Below, piece after piece: positions 25,413 to 31,637 of a stretch of DNA of 32,421 nucleotides. The translations under genes were made by a program, and so were the position numbers. Position 1 is the stretch's first letter, and every line of letters begins with the position of its first letter. The notes under the pieces are model-generated. The model saw only the letters and a program-made list of their open reading frames with translations, was not told the origin of the DNA and did no database searches. Location of the stretch: assembly GCA_016744355.1 (NCBI GenBank), contig JADGEN010000032.1, positions 1 to 32,421 of the forward strand. The letters run 5' to 3'. The stretch is from Halieaceae bacterium (GTDB taxonomy: Bacteria > Pseudomonadota > Gammaproteobacteria > Pseudomonadales > Halieaceae).

Positions 25413-25856
25413 ATGGTTCATATATGGCAAGTTAAAAATCAGGAACGAGATATTTCCGGTCTACTCGTTTCAAGTAACCGCCCTACCCCATTCGGCACAT
25501 ACCCTACGCCCATTGCCCATGGAACCCGCTCTGTTACTATCGTTGACGTGCAAACCTCCAACCTAATCAAAACTATGCTGCCAGCCATTTCGCAAGCTGG
25601 TCGAAACGGTCCAGTACTCGACCCCCTCAAAGCGTCCGTACAGCCTGGAGGATTAGTAGTCTATGAAACCTTCACGACTTATCAGCCACGCTTCGGCCGC
25701 CCCAGCAACCCAAACTTTCTGCTCCGCCCAGGCGAACTGGAGGATACATTTTCCAACTGGAATATCCTTCACAGTTTCGAGGGGGTCACCCATAGTGAAT
25801 CCGGTGGTGGGAACCAGGCAATTGCGCAAATAGTGGCCCGTAAACCAGATAGCTGA
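25413..25856 (+). pseudogene. Truncated SAM-dependent methyltransferase (C-terminal part)
   Basis: The last 85 residues or so of this 147-aa frame match the end of TehB-like class I methyltransferases: LDPLKASVQPGGLVVYETFT, RFGRPSNPNFLLRPGELEDT, and a final AIAQIVARKP. The SAM-binding half with its GxGxG loop is missing. The first 60 residues (to about 25600) do not resemble the family and are unrecognised, so the 5' part was replaced by foreign sequence or scrambled. No function is expected. Confidence 0.7.
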
Positions 25857-26019
25857 TTTCTCGATAGCCATAGTAGCTGCACCAAGCAAGGAGACAAAAG
25901 TTACTTTTGTATACGCATCAAATGAAGAGAACTCCCTCATCACCAACCTGTATCTGAAGAAATCCCAGATGCCTGCAGAGGTGCCGAATAGAATTACTGT
26001 CACTGTGGTGTTTGAATAA
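25857..26019 (+). pseudogene. C-terminal fragment of an unknown gene
   Basis: In one frame the plus strand reads as coherent protein directly after the methyltransferase stop: APSKETKVTFVYASNEENSL, then ITNLYLKKSQMPAEVPNRIT and VTVVFE before a stop at 26017-26019. There is no usable start codon and an in-frame stop lies just upstream. The alternating polar/hydrophobic composition looks like the end of a real small protein cut off by rearrangement. The family is not recognised. Confidence 0.45.
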
Positions 26020-26043
26020 AGCGGGCCGGAGTGTGGTGCTAAT

Positions 26044-26142
26044 CTGACTCGCTCCGAACCTGATACACCAGAGGCGGATCGCTTCCCTGATGACTGTGAT
26101 ACCACATTCAGCTAGTAGGTCCTCGATCGCTCAGATTGAATC
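26044..26142 (-). pseudogene. IS6-family transposase remnant (copy 2)
   Basis: The minus strand gives AIEDLLAECGITVIREAIRL followed by WCIRFGASQ, the same helix-turn-helix segment as the fragment at 24831-24945, with a stop codon just before it. The two copies lie in the same orientation about 1.2 kb apart and have diverged by many substitutions, so they are old. From 26143 to 26284 nothing is firmly recognised. Confidence 0.65.
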
Positions 26143-26284
26143 TGTACTAGAGCCATACTGCGCAGGAGACCCTTCGTGTCAGGCTAGTTGTCGTGTTTAA
26201 TTTTTCATCAATATTCGGGGGGCGCTCAGGAATGAGCAGTGAAGCACTATTTAAAAGAACAAAAGGACGCAGTGATCAAGCGGA

Positions 26285-26534
26285 TGATTGCTTCGGTACC
26301 AGACCCAACCAGGCCGACGTATGACGTCCATTCCTGAACTCATTGGGGTGGGCACTGCAGCTACGATGGCCCTGGCGGTTAGCTCACCAATCCCCGGAAC
26401 TTTCAGTATGCGTTTGCAGATCTCATTGACGGCCTGCTAGCGACTTCTACGATCGCCTCCGCGTCGCTTGCATCATTCTAGTTTGTCTTAACAAAGGGTT
26501 TGACGAACTGGGTACTGATTAGCCTTACAGTGGG
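26285..26534 (-). pseudogene. IS110-family transposase remnant with internal deletion
   Basis: On the minus strand the first part (26534 down to about 26421) reads VRLISTQFVKPFVKTN, stop, NDASDAEAIVEVASRPSMR, the DEDD-domain segment of IS110/IS1111 transposases. The second part, in another frame, reads ICKRILKVPGIGELTARAIV and AAVPTPMSSGMDV, the C-terminal transposase_20 helix-hairpin-helix. The 100-plus residues normally between them are gone, joined near 26420-26435. It is inactive. From 26535 to 26684 I see no gene. Confidence 0.75.
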
Positions 26535-26684
26535 GATGGATCATTTCATTGATACCTTTATAAGTATCCATCTCCGAATTATCAGATATTGCCACTTGAC
26601 TTGCCAATGCCTAAAAGAAGCTATACGTTGATGGACTCGTGATTGGTATGGACCTGAATTAACGTAACCGCTGGAGTGAACCTG

Positions 26685-27056
26685 TTGAAATATATAATCT
26701 TCGTTTTACTGTTGATAGTGAACCCCGTTGCTCTTGGCAATGATTTAGAAGGCCTGTTAAAAGAGTTGCAAGGTCCGAATATATCGCTAGAGACTATTGC
26801 GGCTCTGGTCGCCCTCGACGATCCCAAGCTAAAGGTGGGCTACGGCCTTTGCGAAGCCGCAGGCCAGCCCTTTTGCAAACCCAATGGCTCGCTGGGCTAC
26901 GGCCTTTGCGAAGTGGCCGACGTTTTGCTTTGCAAGGAAAATGGTAGTTTGGGTTACGGTTTGTGCATGCTGTCGGGCACCAAGAACTGCCGCGAGAAAG
27001 GCAGCCTGGGCTACGGCCTTTGTGTGTTGGCGGGTGAGAAAAACTGCAAACCCTGA
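26685..27056 (+). CDS. Secreted Cys-rich tandem-repeat microprotein
   Basis: Exported protein of 123 aa. The signal peptide (KYIIFVLLLIVNPVALG) is followed by a short helical part (DLEGLLKELQGPNISLETIA) and then three full 19-residue repeats plus a partial one with the consensus GYGLCxxxGxxxCKxxGSL, two Cys in each unit. Even spacing suggests four stacked disulfide loops or a metal-binding repeat. The start is taken as TTG at 26685 because GGAG (26673-26676) lies eight bases before it; the GTG at 26676 overlaps that Shine-Dalgarno. I know no characterised family with this repeat. It sits directly after the IS110 remnant and ahead of another exported orphan on the same strand. Confidence 0.75.
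   Translation: MKYIIFVLLLIVNPVALGNDLEGLLKELQGPNISLETIAALVALDDPKLKVGYGLCEAAGQPFCKPNGSLGYGLCEVADVLLCKENGSLGYGLCMLSGTKNCREKGSLGYGLCVLAGEKNCKP
26838..27053 (+). repeat. 57-bp coding tandem repeat, 3.8 copies
   Basis: Units begin at 26838, 26895, 26952 and 27009, each opening with a GG(C/T)TACGG(C/T) stretch for Gly-Tyr-Gly. Unit length is exactly 57 bp, so copies can be gained or lost without frameshift. The DNA is conserved at the GYGLC and GSL ends and varied between the cysteines. Confidence 0.9.
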
Positions 27057-27185
27057 AATACTGATTGGCCGCGCTACTGGTGGCGGTTTGCTGAGACAGA
27101 ATTTTGGGTATCGGCAAATTAACTTATAGTGGCGCTTCAATGCGCCCCACGTACCCTCAATTTATGTCTGACCGAGTCTTGAGAT

Positions 27186-27881
27186 ATGCTGATTAGAAAT
27201 CCTCGTACACTGCTTTTGCCTCCACTCCTGCTTTCAATGTCCATTTCTGTTCACGCATTTGAAAAGCCCTGCGACTGGGATTCCGAACGCCAGTACCAAT
27301 CGATATCCGCCCTCAATGAGGCCATTTCAGCTGGTGAGCGATTTTCTGATTGGCAATTTGATCTCTCGAGTAATATTGAAGACTACCACTACAGACAGGT
27401 CAATGAGTTGTGTGTAATCCCCCTGTTTCCTGCTGGGCCAGAACCTGAAATATTCGGAGCGCTTTTCAATCATGACTCCGGCGAACTTTTGAGCATAGAG
27501 ATTATCACCGGCCTCTTTGATGACTGCACGGACGAGGTAGGTGATGCTGAGTTAATCGAAATTCTGCTGACATATACACCGCTGGGTCTGGACGTCTCCG
27601 AAACGATAGGCCAGGCCATCTCGCGTTTTGGAAAGAATGGGCCAGGATTGTTGAGTAATATTAGCCTGGTGGATGGAGAGTGGTTACGTGGCGACCCAGC
27701 ATCTACCCCAAACGGCCCCCCTGATGGCAAGTTTGCGGCTACATTTTTATTGGTTGAAGACCATGAGACACCACTGGCATGCACTACCCACATCTATGGG
27801 ACTTGGATATTTAATGAAAACCACACGCTGGTGGAAATTCAGATAGAGAGATCCCATGGACCTATCGATGGTTGGGAATGA
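27186..27881 (+). CDS. Exported protein of unknown function
   Basis: A 231-aa product with a clear signal peptide (LLLPPLLLSMSISVHA, cleavage before FEKPCDWD). The mature part is acidic and mixed alpha/beta, with four Cys spread out (in KPCDWD, NELCVIP, FDDCTDE and PLACTTH), compatible with two disulfides in the periplasm or outside. I do not recognise a family. It lies 129 bp behind the Cys-repeat gene on the same strand with no clear terminator between, so the two may be co-transcribed. No typical Shine-Dalgarno was found before the ATG at 27186. Confidence 0.7.
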   Translation: MLIRNPRTLLLPPLLLSMSISVHAFEKPCDWDSERQYQSISALNEAISAGERFSDWQFDLSSNIEDYHYRQVNELCVIPLFPAGPEPEIFGALFNHDSGELLSIEIITGLFDDCTDEVGDAELIEILLTYTPLGLDVSETIGQAISRFGKNGPGLLSNISLVDGEWLRGDPASTPNGPPDGKFAATFLLVEDHETPLACTTHIYGTWIFNENHTLVEIQIERSHGPIDGWE

Positions 27882-27943
27882 TGTCAGTTAAGCAGGGGGT
27901 CACACGGGTACTGGCAACTTAACCTCTCAGTACCTGACTAATT

Positions 27944-28004
27944 GAGCCTCAGCTATCAAGCCACCGCCCTACTCCATTCACTGACCGCATTTACCCTGAG
28001 GCTC
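27944..28004. repeat. Inverted repeat GAGCCTCAG / CTGAGGCTC
   Basis: Perfect nine-base arms at 27944-27952 and 27996-28004, 43 bases apart, between the convergent exported-protein and P450 genes. No U run follows on either strand. It may be a bidirectional transcript-end structure or the tips of a very small mobile-element remnant; neither is shown. Confidence 0.4.
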
Positions 28005-28048
28005 CTATAGTGTTCGGCCCTGAATCGATGTGAAAGGTGTCACCGTGG

Positions 28049-29302
28049 CTAGTCCCATTCCACCCACAACTCCTGCGGGCCCCTAAATTGCACGGCTTCC
28101 ACCGGCTGCAAACTCTGCTCCACTATCAGGCGCAACCCGGGAAGTCGTTTTGAGAGCTCTTCCAGAATCACTACCAGCTCAAAACGAGCTAGCGGAGCCC
28201 CCATGCACACATGGCGACCAAAGCCGAAGGCAATATGTTTGCGCGCGTTTTCTCGCTGAATATCAAACTGTTCAGGGTGATCAAAATATGACTCATCGCG
28301 GCAACCTGATGGCAAAAAGCAAAGAACACGATCTCCCGCTGGAATGCGTGTCCCCGCAATGTCTACATCGGTTTTTGCCAGACGTCGCCACGCCACCACA
28401 GACGAGCGAAATCTCAGGCACTCCTCCACGGCATGGGGAATGAGCTTGGGGTCATCTACAATCGCGTCCCAACTCGCCCGGTTTTGCAGCAGAGTGAGAA
28501 TTGCGTTTCCTGACATATTGGTGGTGGTTTCATGCCCCGCCAACAGTAGACCGAACACCACATTGGTGATGTCCTCTATCGTGAGAATACTGTCGTCCCC
28601 TCCTCTGGTAGCCAACATATCGCTGGGGAGATCATCCCTGGGGCTCTCGATGCGCTGCTGGACCAACTTCACACAATAATCCCAGTAGTCCGCCAAGTGG
28701 CCGGCAGCCACCAATTGATCTTCAAGACTGGGCTTACCGAAGGACAACATCAGACGACTGTCGGCCCACATCTTGATTTCCCGGACATCCTCCTCCGGAA
28801 TCCCCAGTAATTTAAACAGGACTAATGCGGGTAACTCGTACACCATCTGATCCACCAAATCGGCGCGTTTGTCGGCTTCGAAACTGTCTACGGCATCGTT
28901 AACTAACTGGCGAATATACGGTTCCAGCCTGGCAAATCTCTTGGGCCTAAATGCCTCCTGTGCACTGCGGCGTATCCGTGTATGGTCCTCACGCTCATTA
29001 TTCGACAAGGTAGGTCGCGGTGAAAAGCCACGCGCTTTCAGCAGGCTAAGCACTTCGTCGGAGTATGGTGTCAGTGGCTCCAGGGTAATTTCTGAAGAGA
29101 AAACATCCTTATCACTTAAGATGAACTTGATATCGTCATATCGGGTGACCGCCCAATAGCCTATGTCTGGCAGATAAGTTACGGGGCTCTGCGTACGCGC
29201 ACGTTTAAATAGGCCCTCCAACTGATCATTGGACAACCGGAACGTATCAGAAAGAGATGAGATTGGGCAGCCGCTGGTAGTATCAACAGTTTCAGAATTC
29301 AT
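28049..29302 (-). CDS. Cytochrome P450 monooxygenase (second)
   Basis: Soluble haem monooxygenase of 417 aa. Helix I is LLLAGHETTTNMSGNAIL, the ExxR helix is EECLRFRSSV, and the haem loop is AFGFGRHVCMGAPLARFEL with Cys366 as ligand; all are intact. It belongs to the same broad bacterial class as the P450 at 8876-10108 but is clearly divergent, so it is not a recent duplicate. The ATG at 29300-29302 is chosen because GGAG lies six bases before it; a GTG 12 bp upstream overlaps that site. It is divergent from a MarR-type regulator across a 160-bp region with strong inverted repeats, so substrate-responsive derepression is likely. No ferredoxin gene is adjacent and the substrate is unknown. Confidence 0.95.
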   Translation of the reverse strand: MNSETVDTTSGCPISSLSDTFRLSNDQLEGLFKRARTQSPVTYLPDIGYWAVTRYDDIKFILSDKDVFSSEITLEPLTPYSDEVLSLLKARGFSPRPTLSNNEREDHTRIRRSAQEAFRPKRFARLEPYIRQLVNDAVDSFEADKRADLVDQMVYELPALVLFKLLGIPEEDVREIKMWADSRLMLSFGKPSLEDQLVAAGHLADYWDYCVKLVQQRIESPRDDLPSDMLATRGGDDSILTIEDITNVVFGLLLAGHETTTNMSGNAILTLLQNRASWDAIVDDPKLIPHAVEECLRFRSSVVAWRRLAKTDVDIAGTRIPAGDRVLCFLPSGCRDESYFDHPEQFDIQRENARKHIAFGFGRHVCMGAPLARFELVVILEELSKRLPGLRLIVEQSLQPVEAVQFRGPQELWVEWD

Positions 29303-29330
29303 AGCATACTCCACGTTTTGACTTAAACTT

Positions 29331-29387
29331 ATGTTTACATATCAACATTGACAACATCATATGTCAACTATATTGCCATGTAAACAT
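29331..29387. promoter_or_regulatory. MarR-type operator and divergent promoters between P450 and marR-like gene
   Basis: A 20-bp imperfect palindrome TTGACAACATCATATGTCAA (29348-29367) is nested between perfect ten-base arms ATGTTTACAT (29331-29340) and ATGTAAACAT (29378-29387). Each half of the inner palindrome is also a consensus -35 (TTGACA), one facing each gene; TATATT at 29369-29374 is a possible -10 toward the regulator, with a short 15-bp spacing. A dimeric MarR protein bound here would block both promoters. The repeats are seen, the role inferred. Confidence 0.65.
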
Positions 29388-29462
29388 CCATGGTTTAATT
29401 TATACTCTTTGCGATCCTGACTACATAAGCACATTGCAACAAACACTGGACCTTTATACGTC

Positions 29463-29939
29463 ATGTCTAAATCAGTCTCTCCGTACAAGCTTATTAATGG
29501 CCTTAAGGCGATGAATCTTGAAAATTACATCACCTACCACCTCTGGGTAATCTCGAATCGCCTGTCCCGAGACGCCTCAGCTCTTTTTCGTGAACAATAC
29601 GGTCTCGGCGTCGTTGAGTGGCGCTGCATGGTGATGCTGGCGCTGCAAAGTGGCGTCAGCGCAGCTCGCATCAGCGAAGTGAGTAGCATCAACAAATCAC
29701 TGGTGAGTCGTGCATTGGCGAAACTGGAGGAACTCGGGTATGTGGAGGATTACCAGGGCTCAACCAGTCGCAAGCCACGAATGCTTCAATTTACCCTCGA
29801 CGGCAAGACGCTGTATAAAGAAATGGTAGAACTGTCTATCAGCCGGGAGAAAAAGCTTCGCACTGGACTGTCGACTGCCGAAACTGCCGAGCTGTTGCGT
29901 ATGCTCCATATTCTATACAACAATACTGACCATCTCTGA
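29463..29939 (+). CDS. MarR-family transcriptional regulator
   Basis: Winged-helix regulator of 158 aa. The N-terminal dimerisation helices (YITYHLWVISNRLSRDASAL) are followed by the recognition region (VSAARISEVSSINKSLVSRA, LAKLEELGYVEDYQ), the wing (GSTSRKPRMLQFTLDGKTLY) and a C-terminal helix. MarR proteins usually repress a neighbouring gene and release DNA on binding an aromatic or lipophilic ligand. It is divergent from the P450 at 28049-29302, and the nested inverted repeats between them are its likely site. The ATG at 29463 has no strong Shine-Dalgarno. The family call is firm; ligand and targets are inferred. Confidence 0.95.
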   Translation: MSKSVSPYKLINGLKAMNLENYITYHLWVISNRLSRDASALFREQYGLGVVEWRCMVMLALQSGVSAARISEVSSINKSLVSRALAKLEELGYVEDYQGSTSRKPRMLQFTLDGKTLYKEMVELSISREKKLRTGLSTAETAELLRMLHILYNNTDHL

Positions 29940-29957
29940 AAGGTAGCGATACGTTAA

Positions 29958-30247
29958 CATGCCCCTGGCAAATTGATAATTCACAGCAGGGCCAAAGAAC
30001 AAGTGCCGAATCTCTCCACCCAGGATCGTGCCCTACTCGGTTTTGGGTCGCTATTTCTGATCCCGAGCGTATTGTCAGAGCAGCAATAATCATCAAGCCT
30101 TCCACACTCCTGTCATTCCATAAGGCCCTGAAGAAACGGAAATACCGACTACTTATACTCACCACGAGGCGGCAGGAAGCCAGATCCGGCAAGCTCCACT
30201 GGAAAAAGTATTGTCGCGGTTTGTTTCAACTACCGATGGCGGCGTGA
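29958..30247 (+). pseudogene. Frameshifted integrase-core transposase remnant
   Basis: In one frame the plus strand gives IIHSRAKEQVPNLSTQDRAL followed by LGFGSLFLIP; after a frameshift near 30060 it continues PERIVRAAIIIKPSTLLSFH and KALKKRKYRLL, then degenerates to a stop at 30245-30247. This order matches the region before the DDE core in a common family of integrase-core-domain transposases. The catalytic domain and any terminal repeats are missing. It fills the gap between the MarR-type gene and the permease, which otherwise holds nothing visible. Confidence 0.65.
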
Positions 30248-30278
30248 ATTGGGAATTTGCCAGGGACAGGTGGCGCTT

Positions 30279-31619
30279 TTAGTCCTGCCGGTCCCCGTTG
30301 CTATCATCAACCAGCGTCACAGCGGCAACGATGCCTAGTGCCAATCCAACCCACGGCGACAGAAATAAAAGCGCCGCACCGGTGAATAACACCGCGGCGC
30401 GTTCTTCACTGCTGCGCGGAATAGCCATCGCCACGCTGGCGCAGGCAAAGCCGGTCATTATCAGCGTCAGGGCAAAGGCAATACTCAACAGAGGCTTTAA
30501 AAACGTCATCAACGGCAGCGCCATAATCAGAAACGGAATGCCGAAAATATAGTAGGAGTTGATAGCGCTGAAAATAGTTTGTATTTTCTCCGGCCCGGCC
30601 TTCCAGCGCTCGACAATAATGGCATGCACCCCGGTCCAGAGGATTCCCTGAGAAGCACAAAACGGCGCCGTGACCGCCATCAGCGCATTGCGAATCCCCA
30701 GCGAAAGATAAATACGATTATGATTGATCTCCACCTTGTCATCGGGCCGCGCCTCCCTCGCCTTGCGCATGATTTCTGTACCGGTGACGATATCGCCAAA
30801 CAAAATAACATAGGTCATCAGGGCCACTGGTAAGCCGGCTAAATACATTTCCGCGCCGGGCCAGCCGATGCGGAAAGGAGCAACCTTGTCCCACAGGCTC
30901 TGTAGCGGCGGCTCCATAATGCCCCACTGAATATCGAACTGAATTTCCCCAAACAGCGGACCGATAAGTGCCGCGATCAGAAAACCTGGCAACAAACCCA
31001 TACTGCTAAGGCGCTGGAGTATTACAGAATGTTCAGTGAGGCGCTTGAAAGGCGCTGAATATATCAACAGCAGGCAGACAAAAATAGCACTGCTAGTCGC
31101 TACCGGCGTGGCAAAATATTTTTCAAAGTCATCAAAGAAAATAATTTTGAAGGCGCCAAGCCCGGCTCCCATGATAATCCCTGCCTTCAGGGTGCGCGGC
31201 ATCCATGCCATCAAACGCTGGCCTAAACCGGTCAGGCCAAGCAGGAACAGTATGGCAGCCAGATCAAGCGACGTTGCCGTCATAAGCTGAAAACGTTCCG
31301 GCGAGGTTTCCCCCTGGCTCAAAACAAAACCCAGCACCAGTGGCACTGCCGGCGTAATCCATCCCGGCGCGAACGGCACACCAAAGAGGATCGGACTACT
31401 ACACACCAATATAAGCTGAATCATCAGCATGGTAATGGCTTCTTCAAAGGTCAGACCGAATGAGGCCACCAAAATAGGCGCAATAGCCATGGAGGTGCAG
31501 GTGGTGATCAACACCCCCTGGAAAAATTCCGGCCATTCCGGGCGGGTATGATAAAACGGAATCCGCAGGGTGAACGGACCCCAGTCAACGCCTTGGCTTC
31601 GGGTATTTCTATTGGTCAC
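30279..31619 (-). CDS. NCS2/SulP-like permease
   Basis: Integral membrane transporter of 446 aa with about 12-14 hydrophobic segments and the look of xanthine/uracil permease-type carriers. Features are FFQGVLITTCTSMAIAPILV near the start, a glycine/proline-rich GVPFAPGWITPAVPLVLGFV, TLKAGIIMGAGLGAFKIIFF, and YVILFGDIVTGTEIMRKARE in the second half. It starts at GTG (31617-31619) with AAGGAG nine bases upstream, 18 bp after the stop of the FAD monooxygenase gene, so the two form an operon. A role in importing the substrate or exporting the product of that monooxygenase is inferred. The specific substrate is unknown. Confidence 0.85.
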   Translation of the reverse strand: MTNRNTRSQGVDWGPFTLRIPFYHTRPEWPEFFQGVLITTCTSMAIAPILVASFGLTFEEAITMLMIQLILVCSSPILFGVPFAPGWITPAVPLVLGFVLSQGETSPERFQLMTATSLDLAAILFLLGLTGLGQRLMAWMPRTLKAGIIMGAGLGAFKIIFFDDFEKYFATPVATSSAIFVCLLLIYSAPFKRLTEHSVILQRLSSMGLLPGFLIAALIGPLFGEIQFDIQWGIMEPPLQSLWDKVAPFRIGWPGAEMYLAGLPVALMTYVILFGDIVTGTEIMRKAREARPDDKVEINHNRIYLSLGIRNALMAVTAPFCASQGILWTGVHAIIVERWKAGPEKIQTIFSAINSYYIFGIPFLIMALPLMTFLKPLLSIAFALTLIMTGFACASVAMAIPRSSEERAAVLFTGAALLFLSPWVGLALGIVAAVTLVDDSNGDRQD

Positions 31620-31637
31620 AGCCTGACACTCCTTATA

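Noticed and set aside
25653..26105. 150-aa minus-strand frame
   Set aside because: Its second half is antisense to the methyltransferase tail and the rest shows no family; the plus-strand fragments explain the sequence better.
26237..26330. Plus-strand reading KHYLKEQKDAVIKRMIASVP, similar in feel to the start of an IS3-type OrfA
   Set aside because: Too short and not continued by the expected helix-turn-helix; resemblance may be chance.
26838..27053. Regular 57-bp repeats as a possible CRISPR or satellite array
   Set aside because: The repeats are contiguous, in frame, and encode a conserved Cys pattern behind a signal peptide; there are no unique spacers.
8876..29302. The two P450 genes as a recent duplication
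   Set aside because: Their haem loops, helix I and termini differ strongly and their regulators are from different families, so they are separate acquisitions or an ancient split.
29839..30192. 117-aa minus-strand frame after the MarR-type gene
   Set aside because: It overlaps the MarR-type gene end and lies antisense to the integrase-core transposase remnant, whose motifs are recognisable on the plus strand.
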